From Xiphias gladius (Eukaryota > Chordata > Actinopteri > Istiophoriformes > Xiphiidae), in contig NC_053402.1 in the NCBI RefSeq assembly GCF_016859285.1, positions 25,422,556 through 25,486,555 of the forward strand: a stretch of DNA of 64,000 bases, read 5' to 3'. The notes beneath the pieces are model-generated. The model saw only the letters and a program-made list of their open reading frames with translations. It had not been told where the DNA came from and searched no databases. The position numbers and the translations under genes were made by a program. This document shows positions 11,669 to 24,739 of the stretch, in pieces. The stretch's first letter is position 1, and each line of letters begins with the position of its first letter.

Positions 11669-12551
11669 ATACACAGAGAGAGAGACGGACAGACAGACAG
11701 GGAGAGAGAGAGACGGACAGACAGGTAGACAGAGAGAGAGACAGACAGACAGGGAGCGAGATGGACGGACAGGTAGAGAGACTGACAGACAGGGAGAGAG
11801 ATGGACAGGGAGAGAGACGGACAGGGAGAGAGATGGACAGACAGGTAGAGAGATGGATAGACAGGTAGAGAGACAGACAGGGAGATGGACAGACAGGTAG
11901 AGAGACAGACAGGGAGAGAGACGGACAGACAGAGAGAGAGACGGACAGACAGACAGGGAGAGAGATGGACAGACAGGTAGACAGACAGGGAGAGAGACAG
12001 ACAGACAGGTAGACAGACAGACAGGGAGAGAGATGGACAGACAGGTAGAGAGACAGACAGACAGGGAGAGAGACAGACAGGGAGAGAGAGACAGGGAGAG
12101 AGATGGACAGACAGACAGACAGACAGGGAGAGAGATGGACAGACAGGTAGACAGACAGGGAGAGAGACGGACAGGGAGAGAGACAGACAGACAGGTAGAG
12201 AGACAGACAGACAGACAGACAGACAGGGAGAGAGACAGACAGACAGGGAGAGATGGACAGACAGGTAGAGACAGACAGACAGGTAGAGAGACAGACAGGG
12301 AGAGAGATGGACAGACAGGTAGACAGACAGGCAGACAGACTGGTAGACAGACAGACAGACAGGTAGAGACAGACAGACAGGGAGAGAGATAGACAGACTG
12401 GGAGAGAGATAGACAGACAGTTAGATAGACAGGCAGACAGACAGGCAGACAGACAGACAGGTAGAGAGATAGACAGATGGAGACAGACAGGTAGATAGAC
12501 AGACAGACAGGCAGATAGACAGGTAGAGAGATAGACAGGCAGACAGACAGA
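11669..12551. repeat. (GACA)n/(GAGA)n compound microsatellite array
   Basis: About 880 bp of mixed gacagaca, ggagagaga and acaggtag units. Long open frames on both strands (the SVCLS-type ORF on the minus strand) are artefacts of the repeat. Confidence 0.95.
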
Positions 12552-15299
12552 TCTCTACTGTCATGCTGCCCCATCTTTTTTTTCAATTTCAATTTTTATT
12601 TCTCGATGACAAATTGAAAAGACTCACAGAACAAAATAAAAAGGCTGGCAGACAGTTTTAAAGAGGACCCTCATCCGTCTTTCAGAATGTCTTCCCCGTA
12701 CCCGGATACCATAAATAAATGAGCGGTGCGCTGCTCCATCGGGAATTCAGCAGCGAAACCCTGTTTATCACAGAGCATCAACCACTAATGTCGGGTTTCA
12801 TGCTCATCTCTTCCCTCTGGGTCACAACGTCCGATGGACGAGAAGACATAATCGTCTCCCGTTGCAGTTGGAACTTCCAAACCAGCTCACGTCTCTCGCA
12901 CGATCCAGCAGCCGTTTAACCTCAGATCCACGTGTGGCGCTCGTCCAGTTCCAGGCACCTTTTAAACGAAACGACGGCCCGACCGACCTCCGCCTGGACC
13001 GGCTCCTTCCCACCGTCTGATGTGTTTATGGCCCTCGTCGCTGTTTCCCTCCGCCCTCCGTTGACGGCGGCCGTCCGGTCCAGTCGGTGTCGGTTCTGTC
13101 TGATCACGAATCGGGTCTTTTTTGATAAACAGATCTCTGATCTGATTTAATCAAGTCTGAATGAATGAAATCGGGTGTTTACGCAGATCTGGGTGTAAAG
13201 TTCTTTGATATTAGCTCGTGTTATCCGACTCCTACAAACACCTTGACACCTTAAAATCAAGCAGCAGAGGCCACGGTGGAGAGAGACAGTCAGGCGTGAG
13301 CCTGCAGGTGTGGGCAGGTGTTGGCAGGTGTCACGGCTTCACTGGCCTCCACTGAAACACCGAGCACAACATAGTGGGTGAAATATCTTTCTTAGGATTG
13401 CATGTGGAAGGCTTCTCAGCTGCTTCTGCAGTTCTTCTGAGAGGGTGGGGGACGCTTTGGTCTTGGTAGAGCTGCTTCAGGAGGGTTCTGGTCCGTACTG
13501 GACTCAGTCTTCACACAACCTGGACTAATCTACAGTGTCTGAAAGCTCTGAGTCTCCTGATTCTCTCCGTTCAAAGCATTTTAGGATCCTCACGTCGCTG
13601 CAGCAGCTGTTCGCACAGAACCGGTTCAGACCTGCGGTTCCAGGCGGATTCAGGTTTCCGCCACGTTTGTGTCTCTGTAACTTCGTTCATGTCTCTTCTA
13701 CTCGCTCTTCAGGGAGACCAGGGTCAGGACTGTGATCCAGAAGGGCTGAAAACACGTTCATGTAATGTTTGATTTGCTGTCCGCTTCAACTTGATGTACC
13801 TCTAATGTGCTGCGTTTGATGTCATTATTAGTAGTAGTAGTATTATTACTTCGTAATTCACTGATATTTAGATCTTGCATCTTTCTGAACAGATCTACTG
13901 TTTGTTTTAGTTCTGTTGCTTTTATTTTAGAAATGTTTGCTGTTTCAGTTTTATGCTTAATGTACATGTCCTTTTTGGAAATACATTAGACCATATTTCA
14001 CCAACAGATTCTTTAATTTACTCCAAACTGGTGAGACCAACGTGATTCAACGTGTTTATTATCTCAGAGTCACATGATGCAAATGTCACAAACATGCACA
14101 TTCAGTTCCTGTTTCAATTTTGGTTCGAATCCGACAGCGAGAGGAGAACTGAACACTTGTCGAACGTTTAGGTTTGGGGTTTAGTTTCCCTCCTAATCCC
14201 AAGTATTTTGTCCAAATGTCCTGTGCGTGTGCAGTTTGTCCTCCAGTCTTGTCATATCCGGTTTGGTGAAAATCAGATGATACTTCACACAGAGAAGTGA
14301 ACTTTCCATGGTTTCTTTCCAGAACCTCAGATGTGTTGATTTGGCAGATTTCAGGCTTTAGTGAAGTTGGACCCCAGAATAGAGACACAGCAAAAGCATG
14401 CGACTGATGAACCACATAATAATCTCGGTGAAAGTTCTCTCTGTCCTCACAGTCTGTTTTGTTGTTGTCTGAACACTGAAGTGTGTTTTCATTAAAATTA
14501 AAGAGCAGCTCGTCGTTTCCCGAAGCAGTAATAAAACCGCTGAAGGCATCGTGTCGGTCCATCACATGAAATCAATAAACACACTGATCTGCTGAGCGTT
14601 TTAATGTGCGCAGAGGTGAAGGCGAGTCAGTGTATAAATATTCAGCTGCTGCAGACACATCAGTATTTCTGTGTGTGTGATATAAACCTCCTGTGGGTAG
14701 TAGAGCTCTTCAGTCATGTCATAGATTTTTATCTTAGCATTTTCCTTATCGCGAATTCTTATCCTCAGAAAAGTCAGAAAATAATCCGAAATTTACTCCA
14801 GACGGGAGAGAAAGGAGTCAGTTCTTTGGTAGACGACAGAGAACACATGAAATGTTCCTATACTTTACCGATACCTCAAAACACTTTTATATTCCCTCAC
14901 TTTTTAAACTGATGTTTTCCATTTTGTTAAGCTGATTGTCGTTTTGCTGTTTTCTATCATCTATTCTACTTTGTATTTTGTAAATATAACCTGGTTGTTA
15001 CTATCATGCTTATGTGATGCTTTTAATCTGAAGCATTATGTAACTTTTATTTTGAAAAGTCACCTAAAAAACAAACAAACCAGAAACTAAACATATAAAG
15101 ATATTTTGAAAAGTATGAATTTCGGGATAAAGCATCTTAATCTCCTACCAATCAAAAGAGACCAAATCCAAACAAATCCCGAAAAGAATGAGAAAACAAT
15201 TATTTTCCATTTTTCTAGATTTTCTTTTTATTTCATTCATATTGATAAATATATTTTCCCGTGGCCCAAACTACATGTCAGAAAAGGCTGCTGCTGCAT
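12552..15299. other. Unique sequence, no gene recognised
   Basis: No family motif found. The longest open frame (14086-14565, minus, 159 codons) has no recognisable domain and no splice partners. A short GTA/ATT-type run is at about 13830-13848. Confidence 0.45.
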
Positions 15300-15463
15300 T
15301 CTCTACTACATGCCCCAGAATACCTGGCGTCGGTGGAGACGTCATCCTTCCGCGCCTTGATTCAAGCCTTTTCCCTCTTTGCGTCGTTCCCGTTTAAATC
15401 GCGTTAGTCCGCGTACCCGGTCTCCTTTTGCCGCCGCTGTGTTTTTATTTTTTATTCGGCAGA
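15300..15463 (+). promoter_or_regulatory. THOC6 core promoter with ZNF143/THAP11-like site
   Basis: ACTACATGCCCCAGAATAC at 15305-15323 closely matches the vertebrate ZNF143/THAP11 consensus (ACTACAATTCCCAGAATGC). It is followed by a near-CRE AGACGTCA (15337-15344) and an ETS-type CTTCCG (15347-15352), all within 160 bp upstream of the ATG. No TATA box is evident. This combination is typical of housekeeping promoters; the actual start site is inferred. Confidence 0.55.
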
Positions 15464-17070
15464 ATGGGCCCAATAGAGGTAAAGTCGACCATCTTTATAA
15501 ACTCTTGCTTCTGACGTGAAATGAAGAAACTCACTGATATTTTAGGCCAAATTCTGCTGGTAGCTCTTTGCTGTTTGTCGCTTTGCGTTGTGTTGTTGCC
15601 GAAACGTGGCTGCTAACGTTGATATCTGATGCTATTCTGTTATATTTGATCGGGTACCTCGCAGTAAGTTAACCGGCCTTTGTTTTGATCGTTTTTACCT
15701 CTTTTTTGCTGCCTGAGCTCGAATTTAGAGAACTAGAGGGAGACTTAAACCAAACTCCGTTCATAATCCTGTTCAATGTGTGTTTTCCTGCTTTTTAGTA
15801 AAAATGTCCACGTCCTATAACAAGGGTTGATACATTTTGATGTTGAGGAGAGTCTCCTGGTTAATTCGGGTTGTGGTGGATTGAGTTATAGTGAATTTAT
15901 TGCTGTTTTCAGGCAGAAAACTGCTGAGTTTGTCCTTAAAATCAGCCCGAATGAGGATAACGGTTCCTGTTGGTGAGTTCGTGAGCAGTTTACAGTGAAA
16001 TGATCGTAGCACAATGTTGACTACAGATCTCCAGCTTTTCTGAAAGATGTGAGCTGGATTTCAGTGGTTTGGACCTGGGTCTGGACACCTCAGTCGGTGT
16101 CTGACATTACAGAACCCCGACATCACTGTTGGTCAGTTCCCGAACTTTTGAGTTGGTTTCCCGACTGTCTAGTTTAACACAACCGCTGCGTTTTGGACAC
16201 TGACTGAGACTTTAACAACCACGTAACTATAATCTGCTTTTGACAGAAGGATGATCCAGGTGGGACGCGTTCTCTCCATGGTTTGATTGGCTCAAACATC
16301 CTTATTGACGGTCAGTGGAACCATACGAACATGTGGAATCACTGTTCAACGTGTGACCAGAACAAATTTTGTTCGTGGACATTTCTGGAAGTTCTGGCTC
16401 GACATGTCCCCCACAGGAATGAAGTTCTTCCCTCACGGTTTCTCCTTCTTTACGTTTGTCTCTGCGGTTGTAAATAGATCCGCTATGTTGTGTTTAAAGT
16501 GCCTTGGGAGTTCGGTACCGAGTAGACTGGAAAACCGGAAGATCCCGGCTCCTGCCGAAGCCCACGTTAACTTCGGCAGTCTAGTTAGCTCCGACTTCCG
16601 TGTCGGTGTGGTGTAAATATCCCGCTGTTTTATTTCCGCAGCTCCTCCACATGTCGGTTTTCTCCCAGAGTTTTTCTCCCTGCGGCCGGTTCCTGGCGGC
16701 CGGAAACAACTACGGAGAGATCGCGCTCTTCAGGTCAGACTGCACCTTGCACCCGATTCGCCTCATGGCGACCGCTTCTTCATCAGTATGAAGGTGTAAC
16801 GATGTGTAACGATGTGTAACGATGTGTAACGAATGACGACTGTGTTGAACCGCCGCAGCCTGTCCGCAGCTCTGAGCCCAGATGCCACCGGACTGAGTCA
16901 GAAACCGGTTCTAACGTTCACTGGTGAGTCGTGAAGTTTCTCCTTTTCTCTCTAGTCCACCTAGATCCATCAGGCTGGTTTCCAGGTCTCGGTTGTCTCC
17001 GCTGCTCCAGACTTAACACAGGGGTCCACGAGGAAGAAAGAAAAGCAGACAACAGACGTGTTACATATGA

Positions 17071-17109
<39 letters not shown>

Positions 17110-20100
17110 TTAGAGTTGACTGCAGTTATGAAAACGAGGAGGATGATGATGTGATTTATGAGAAGATCCTGATGTTACAGCCTGAGCTCGTCCAGCAGGT
17201 GTTTCAGAGGACAGGTCTCCTGTCGTCCTCCTCCTCCTCCATATGGGAACCAGCAGCAGGTTCCCGCCCGGAGGTCCCGTCGTGGTTCTTGTGACTCGTC
17301 TGGCTGCTGCGTTCTGAGCAGCTTGGAGTGTGTGAATTGTTTCCTGATTTATGCCCGTGAGGAGACATCACACTCGCCTCTGACGTCTGTCCCAACTACT
17401 GACGGCTGGTCGCTCTGTTGGGGACACGAGCTGTTGGAAACAGTTTTATCCTGATGGACGAACCCAGTAACGGTGCGTTGAGTTTGACTGAATAAGGACT
17501 TGACAGATTCTGGACTCTTGTCGTCCCCTCCAGCTCACGAAGGCCCGGTGTTCTCTCTGCTGTCCACGGACTGTCACCTCCTGAGTGCAGGAAACGGAGA
17601 GATCAGCGCCTGGAGCTGGACTGAACTCATCAAGAAGGTAACGTGCACTTTAAAGGGCAGCTTCGCGGTTTCTCAAGTCTGTCTCGAAACAACAGTCGGG
17701 TCAGCGTCGTTTTTCTCCGTGTGATTTTTCCTGAAGAGACTTCAGTGGAAGCGACCGAGGACAAAGTCCACAGTCTTCATCCTGTTTAAAACACATTCAG
17801 TCAGTTAATCTGAAGGTAACGAGACAACAAATCCGATCCTCCTGCTCAGGACCCCCTCTTCGTGTTTCCCTCTTTAGCTGCAGTGGAGCCAGAATAAAAG
17901 ACCGAAACTAAACCAAACTATACGTAAAGATCTCACAGATACGACGACAACGGGCAGCGATACAATCGAAAAGCGAGAGAGGACGAAAACCAGACCAGAG
18001 AGGAAGAGTTTAGTTTATATAAGCAGGCGACAGCCCTCGAAAAACTGTGAACTGGTCCTTTTAACTTTACACCAAAACCGATGTGAACTGATGCTGATGG
18101 ATCTGTGATCTGAGGAAATTGTCTTGATGTTTGACCTTCTGTCTCCCCAGAATGTCAAAGCTCTGTGGACGAAAAGACCCAACTACAAGTGAGAAACAGC
18201 ACACATCATGTTCCCGTTGTCCGTCCCACAGCGCCACGCGGCTGACTGACTGTCTTTTTCCCCAGGTCCAGTCTGGAGATCCCAGAGATCAACTCCATGG
18301 CCCTCAGCCCCAGAGTGAGTACAGGCACCAGCCTCATCTGATCTAGAGCTGCTACGGTAAAGAAAGGCATCGAGTCGTCACATCTGGGGAGCAGGAACCG
18401 GCAGATGTTTTGACTTTTTGGCCTAAAAAATGACTAAAATGACGATCTGAACATCTGCAGACAAATCCGAGCTCCTGCGACTCGCAGTTCCACCTTAAAC
18501 TGACCCGGAGCGGCTCCAGACTCAGAGTTAACCGGTGTTACTGTCGTATTATAATCACTGTACAGTGCGTGTTCGGTAGAGCTGATGTTCCAGCTCTGGT
18601 TCCAACGCTGCGTTGCTCTGGTTTGAGGTGTGGTGGGTTTTTTGTGATTGAGGGGAAGCAGCTGCTGGAACTGGACACTTGTCCCGTGGGATTCGTAAAA
18701 CTCTTTTCATACTGGACTCGTACGCTTATCGTTTACCGCCCGGGTTTTGAGAACGCTGTAGAGATCCGACGTTTGAGGTAAAATGTGAATAGGGTTCGTA
18801 CGCATCCGGCAGTGACTGAATGTTCGGGATCATCCTGCTCTTCCTGTCTCTCTCTGCCTCAGGACAACAGTCTGGTAGTCGGCGGGGGAGACAACAACAT
18901 CCACATCCTGGACCTGGAACACGGAGTCTTCAAGGTCCGTCAGGTTCCTCACAGCAGTCTGACCTCTGCTCACGGGAACCCTGGGATTTAGTGTTTGTCC
19001 GCCTTCGGCTGGTTTGTGATTGTGCGGCTGTGTGTTGTTGCCACGGTGACAACAAAAAGTTCCTTGTTGCAATGAGACTTTTTTTAACAGGATCCTTTTT
19101 TCACGTCCTAACAAAGAGATTTTTCAAGATACGACCAGATGATTCTGTTTTAACACAGAACTTTTCCTGTTGTAACAGAGGATCATTTTATCTCCTCGCG
19201 CCACGACACTTTCTGTCTCGGTCGCGCGCGACGCCGCCGCGGTGTCTGATCTGGTTTCGTGTTATAACAACACACCCAACGGTGTGTGTCGTGGTGCAGT
19301 TCTTTGGTAACTGTCCTGTGTTTTCTGTCCTCAGTCGGTCCTGCAGGGTCACTCGGACTACGTCCACTGCGTGAGCGTGAGGGAGAGGGAGGCGGAGATC
19401 CTGTCGGGGGGGGAGGACGGCGCTGTGAGGATCTGGGGTGAGTCATGGAGGGCGTGTCCGTTTTACTCGTATCAGAAAACGCCAGCCTGTGGTTGAAACC
19501 CGATGTCTCTGTCCTGTCCCCAGACTGCAGGACGGGCCAGTCTGTCCACTGCATCGAGGTCTACAAGTACGAGGTGAGACGGCTGGACACTCTGGGGGAC
19601 GCCCTGACGCGGCGGTTTAGTAATGACCCTCGTCAGGCCGAGCTGACGTCCCCTCAGTGTTGTCTTGTTCACCTGTACCCATGTTATTTCGTGTCCTTGG
19701 TGTGTGAGAAAACTGAACCGAGTCTGGTCTGCTGCAGAGCTGTGCGCGGCCTCAGTGCGGGAAGTGGATCAGCTGTTTGACCACCGACTCCGACTGGATG
19801 GTAAGAGAACACACGCGACGCATTCAAGTCCTCCTGGGAGAAAAAAAAACCAAAACAACTTCATGCAGAGTTGTAAAGACACCGATAAACTTTTCCTTCG
19901 GCTTTTAGTTTTTACCTTTTAACGCCTGAATAACTGAAATGTTTTCAGCATTTTCAGTGTGTTTGGGCTTTTTCCTTCTTAAAGCCGATTAGAGCTGCAA
20001 CGATTAGTAGATTAATCCGGTAGTCGAGGGACAGAAAATTGATCTGCAGCTATTATAATATCGTTTTAATTTGTTTTGGTCGCTTGTTTTGAAGCAAAGT

Positions 20101-22121
20101 AGCTAAATATTTTCTGGTTGCAGCTTTTCTGCGTCAGATGTGAAAGTAAAGCGAGTATCTTTGGGTTTCGGAGACCTGTAGGAAATGAAACCAGACTTTC
20201 ACCATTTTCTAACAGTTTCTAGATGATCAGTAATCAGTAAAATTTGACACTTGAAAGTTTTGCTGAGTTGAAAAGTCAACCAAACCATCCGGGTAACTTC
20301 TCCATGATGATGATGATGATGATGATGAAAACATCGCGAACAGAGTGAGTGTGCAGGAGGATCTCTGAGTGTTCACGATGCTGCAGCACCTCACGTGATT
20401 CTGGTTGAAGGTTAAAGAGCCTCCTGCTGCGCCTCCTCTCTGACGTGTGTGTGTGTGTGTGTTATTTCTCTTCTCCTGCAGCTGTGTGGTGGAGGTCCGT
20501 CTCTGTCTCTGTGGCACCTCCGCTCTCTGTCTCCCACCTCCACCTTCCCGCTGACAGGCTGCCAGAGACAGGCCGCCTTCTACCAGGACATGGTGAGAAA
20601 AGACTCGTTTTCCGGTCGTTGACTTATCGTCTCTCTACCCACGTGTAGATGCCAGAAAAAGTCATTTTCAAACCGTGTCTGACCTTCAACGCCGCCTGCT
20701 CTGTTTCTAATTCATGTTGCTTTGAATTAAGGGAGAAAAAGGTTGGATCACATCTTAACGTTAGAGTGACAGACTGCAACAACCCGTGAGAAAGAGGAAC
20801 TAATCACACAGTCGATAACTAAATAAAAACGTCCTTAGAATGAAGGACGACGCAGTTTAAAATAGAAAAACAAGAAGAGGCGAAAAATGTTCTAAAAGAC
20901 TAAATGATTTTTATCAGCGGGAGAAGTTCAGGCGGCAGGATGTGACCGGATCAGACAAACAGGAAGACTGACAATTCGTTAGGAAGCACATGAATCTACT
21001 GACGTTGGTGTCACATTGTTCTCCTTAGCGGCGTCTCACAATAATTCATAGTGATGTAGTCAGTCAGTAACCAGAACCCGGGGACATGGATGGGTCACCG
21101 AACAGGCCTACGGGCCCTGAGGGGTCCGGGGCCCCTGGACCAGAGCCTCTGGATGAAGTGGCTGTTTATTTCCTGTTCAAGTCAAAGAGCTCAGTTAGGA
21201 AATTACGACAACAGACGCGAGTGTCCCAAAGACACGAAAAACCACCACAGATCTCTTCACGGTCTGCGCACCGGGGTCCGATGTGTCCTGAGCCGTCTAA
21301 ACCTGGACCCGGGGGAGCGTCACACCAAACTGTACAAGTTCATATCCTGTCTTCACGTTGTGAATTTCACATCTGATGAAGGTGCGGCCACATCAGTGCA
21401 GCAGGTGTGCACGTAGATGGAAGCGTTACCGGTTACTCTGCACTATCACTGATGCTGTCATCGTATAATGTATTTCCGCAGCTGGTTTACAACAAATCAA
21501 GGTACTTTCTGGTTTTATACTAACTGTGATGCAGGACAGGTTCCGCCTGATGTTATTTCACCGTGGCCGCAGACGGACCTCAGAGTCTCACCAGGAACGC
21601 AGTGAAAGTGGTGATCTCAGGGAAACTGTGCGATGCCTCGGGTGAACGGATAATTACACGGCACAAAACTATGATTAGTGTCAGATGTTCTGAGCTTCCG
21701 TAGAAACCTGCTGGACAGACTTCATTAAAACTATTGTCTTAAGCATGATGACCCGGCTCTGTTGCAGATCCTGGCGGTGGGTGAAGGTCCCTGTGTCTCT
21801 CACTGTCTGCTGGGGGGAGAGGTCAAAGCTCAGATCCCCTGTTCTCCACAGAGCCTCAACACACTGCAGCTCAACACCAACAGCACCGAGCACCGGGTGA
21901 GACCCTGAACGCAGCACGTCCCCACTGTTAAACGGGTTATAGTAAAAAAAAAGTTGAATATTTGACCGAGCTGGTTCGGTCCCAGATCCACTTGATGCTC
22001 CGATACTTTACTTCAGTAAAAGCCTCAGTACAACAGTGTACTCCATTACAAGTTACATTTATTAAAAAAAAAAAAAAAAAAAATATTAAGATATGATATA
22101 TAGATATAGATATAGATAGAT

Positions 22122-22164
<43 letters not shown>

Positions 22165-22512
22165 TATAGATATAGATAGATAGATATAGATATATTCCTT
22201 CAGAGCAGATCTGAGATCAGTCTTTGTTGTTTAAAAAGTCAGAAACAGGTTTCGAGCGTCGGTCTGATTCATGAAGCTCCAGCCCGAGCCTCAGACGATC
22301 AACTGTTTGTGTCCCAACCAAACAAAGAATTTACAAGGATCTTCAATAAAACCCTGGGGGACACGTCATCTTCTCGTGTCCCGCTCAGTCAGGACCTTCT
22401 CTGAAGTTCACTGTATTTTCTGTCCGTGCAGGTGCTGACGGTTGGAGGCAGCAGCGACCGCATCGATGTCTTCACCAACCTGTCCTACAAAGCATTTTCC
22501 CTCAGCTTCTGA
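15464..22512 (+). CDS. thoc6: THO complex subunit 6 (WD40 protein), 13 coding exons
   Basis: Product: the WD40 beta-propeller subunit of the THO/TREX complex, which couples transcription and splicing to nuclear mRNA export. Coding exons: 15464-15478, 16642-16733, 16859-16923, 17534-17637, 18151-18188, 18266-18314, 18863-18934, 19335-19437, 19524-19573, 19738-19800, 20482-20592, 21768-21896, 22432-22512. All junctions are GT-AG and phases close exactly, giving 972 nt and 323 aa (human about 341). Family landmarks are [20 protein letters not shown] near the N-terminus, [48 protein letters not shown] and the C-terminal [15 protein letters not shown]. The start ATG sits in a five-codon first exon. 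The human protein has a few more residues before the HMTIFSQ block, so a tiny exon between 15479 and 16641 may be missing from this model. Confidence in identity is very high, and in the first exon moderate. Confidence 0.95.
16797..16831. repeat. Decamer tandem repeat in THOC6 intron 2
   Basis: About three and a half copies of the 10-mer gatgtgtaac lie just upstream of the exon 3 acceptor. The tract is short and probably neutral. Confidence 0.8.
17077..17105. repeat. (CA)n microsatellite in THOC6 intron 3
   Basis: About 14 uninterrupted CA dinucleotides. Confidence 0.95.
19985..20245 (-). mobile_element. hAT-like MITE, copy 9, in THOC6 intron 10
   Basis: Begins agagctgcaacgattagtag; contains 'gtatctttgggtttcgg' and 'ttcaccattttctaac'. 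Confidence 0.7.
20304..20330. repeat. (GAT)n microsatellite in THOC6 intron 10
   Basis: About eight GAT trinucleotides. A (TG)n run at 20444-20461 follows in the same intron, ending about 20 nt before the exon 11 acceptor. Confidence 0.9.
22061..22196. repeat. Poly(A) plus (TA)n/(GATA)n tract in THOC6 intron 12
   Basis: A run of about 20 A is followed by interspersed GATATA and pure TA repeats. The sequence just before it (about 21985-22050, with 'tactttacttcagtaaaagcctcag') resembles the fish CAGTGGTGGAAGAAGTACTCAG repeat found at 41.0 and 42.9 kb. The tract may therefore have grown from the tail of such an insertion. Confidence 0.85.
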
Positions 22513-22776
22513 GCACACGTTGCATTCCCTCGCCCCTCATCCTAATCTGAACCCGGTTCTAACTTGAACCCTCGAACAGCCCTTTGACGGTGTGAGGATC
22601 AGAAAACGTCCTCGAAACGATGGTTTAGAGCTAAAATTTGTCAGCACAACCATAGGACATGAACGGTGACGTGTGGATGTTAATGTGTCTGGCAGGTGAA
22701 GCTCCGATCATTAATCTGAGTATTTGTGAAGGTGTCAGAAACTCCCCTCAGCTTTTATATCATTTTGTCTGAAGAT

Positions 22777-22782
22777 AATAAA
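22777..22782 (+). terminator. THOC6 polyadenylation signal AATAAA
   Basis: A canonical AATAAA lies 265 nt after the THOC6 stop codon and is followed by T-rich sequence (atttgtcattttatgcc). It is the first canonical signal downstream of the gene. Confidence 0.7.
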
Positions 22783-24739
22783 ATATTTGTCATTTTATGC
22801 CAACTGTTGTTATTTGTAAACAAAATCAACTAAACTCAAGTGATTTTGGATTAAAAACAAAAAAGATTCATTGAGTTTATTGTCCGTGATAAAAATGGGA
22901 CTGAAAGAATTATTTTACATTTTAATGCAAAGTCCTATTCAACAACCTCTATAAACATCTGTTGTGTTTCATCCACTTGTTGTTTTTGATTTCAATTGAG
23001 TGGAAACGCCAAAAAACTTGAAAAAAATCTCAATGTTACAAAAACGTTTTTACGTTTGGCTGAAGTGGAAACGTTGGATCAGCCCGAGCGACTAAACGCT
23101 GACGTCCGTGAAGCGTGAAGAGAGGAAACCGTCAGAATCTGAGAGGAGCCGTGAGGAGACGGGAACCTTCCTCACATCAACACCTGGAACCAGCAGAAAC
23201 GTCCATCGCCTGAGCTTCGACTGCAGCTCTTTCAGTGACCCCGTCTCGCCGCGTCCTCCTTCTTCTGTGGTGGTTTAACGAGCGACTGGAGAATCGGCTC
23301 CACCGGCTGTTTATTGGCTCATATTCACACAGCAGCAGTGGAGGAAAACCAGACTTCGCTCAGGTTTTACTTTAAAGATTTTCTGGACCATTTCTGCGTC
23401 TCCTGTTTGGTCCAACTATGGACGCCTGTTTCCAGCAGAAAAAGACATTAAACCCGATAAAAGAAATACTTGTAGTGACCCCGAGTATTTAGTTGTTGCT
23501 ATTGTAGTTGTAACACTGCTCTTTTGCTGCTCTCTTGTTCAAAACTAAATTTTAGTCCCACTGGAACTTCAGCACATTTTCTATCTCAGTTCAAAATCAA
23601 ATGAAGTCATTACAAACTAATCACAAAGTGTTAAGTTGATACTGGATCTGGACATTTAGTCTAAACTCTGTGTTCTTCCTGTTCCCATCAGTGTTGAAGG
23701 ATTTAAACTCCAGGGTTTAAAAAGCTGAACTGAAAAGTTTTTATTTAAAATAGCAAAAAAATACATTTATATTTTCCACTTTGAAAACCAAAGTGTACAA
23801 ACCTTTTTTCCACATCAGCACTCTTCTGTGGTACAAAACTGAAGTAAAATCTCAAACAGAAACTCATTCCAACTAAATACTAAACAGAAACAAACTCATG
23901 ATGCATTCAGGGAGCAGAATATACGTGGGATAAATGACAGTTGAGCTGTTGACATGTTGGTCTGCTACTTGTTTCCCTTTATGTTTCCTGTCTGGAAGCC
24001 TTAAACTGACCCGTCGCTGCAGAAACAACACGTGTGAATATCCTATACAAGCGAGTGGCTCTGCCTAAAATCTGCTCGCTGACTAAGGGACCCTCTGCGT
24101 ACAGCGGGGGCTAGTGGGGGTACAGTATATGATTAATAACAGCTGCTGACTGAAACGGGAGAACCTGGTTGATGATTGACAGGTGAGGACCTCGTCCCGC
24201 CACATTTGAAAACGAGGCTTGATATAGCCAGAATGCATCAGGAATAATGTCGGAATCAGACCACATGACACCAGCCCAGGAATCTTGGGAAATAAGATGA
24301 GCCGTGGTTCGACGTGCACATTATTTATGACAGTTAAAATTAAACAGTTCATAAATGAGTGAATGAAAACCACATCTATTGACAGTGAATGTGATTTAAA
24401 GGTTCCTCTAGCAGCTCTGTGGAGCCGTTTTCTATGAGAGGCCCCCGTTTTGTTTATGCCGTTGTTCCAGCCAGTGGTTCCACGTTTTTCCACTGGTCTA
24501 CGGTGGATCAAAAACACGGCAAGAAGCACACGGTGCAGCAGAGTAGAAGACGACGGCTAGAGAATAAACATGGATGTGAACAGCAAAGGATGTAAAATTT
24601 TAAAATGTTTTCTGAGGAAGGAAACACATTCAATATGTTAGAGTTCAGTGATAAAGAGAAGTTTTGTTTGTTTACAAGAAAACTCCCCAGGCAGAGGTTG
24701 GACTTCACTGCGAAACTGTGAACTAAGTGTTCACAAAGA
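22783..24739. other. THOC6-MED15 convergent intergenic region, left part
   Basis: AT-rich unique DNA with no recognised exon, RNA gene or repeat. A 148-codon minus-strand open frame (24083-24529) has no family features. Confidence 0.45.

Noticed and set aside
11579..12592. 337-codon SVCLS/PVCL open frame on the minus strand
   Set aside because: Translation of the GACA-type repeat.
14086..14565. 159-codon minus-strand open frame
   Set aside because: No recognisable family, domain or splice partner; a length of this order is expected by chance in 64 kb.
24083..24529. 148-codon minus-strand open frame between THOC6 and MED15
   Set aside because: No family features and no conserved motif; probably chance.
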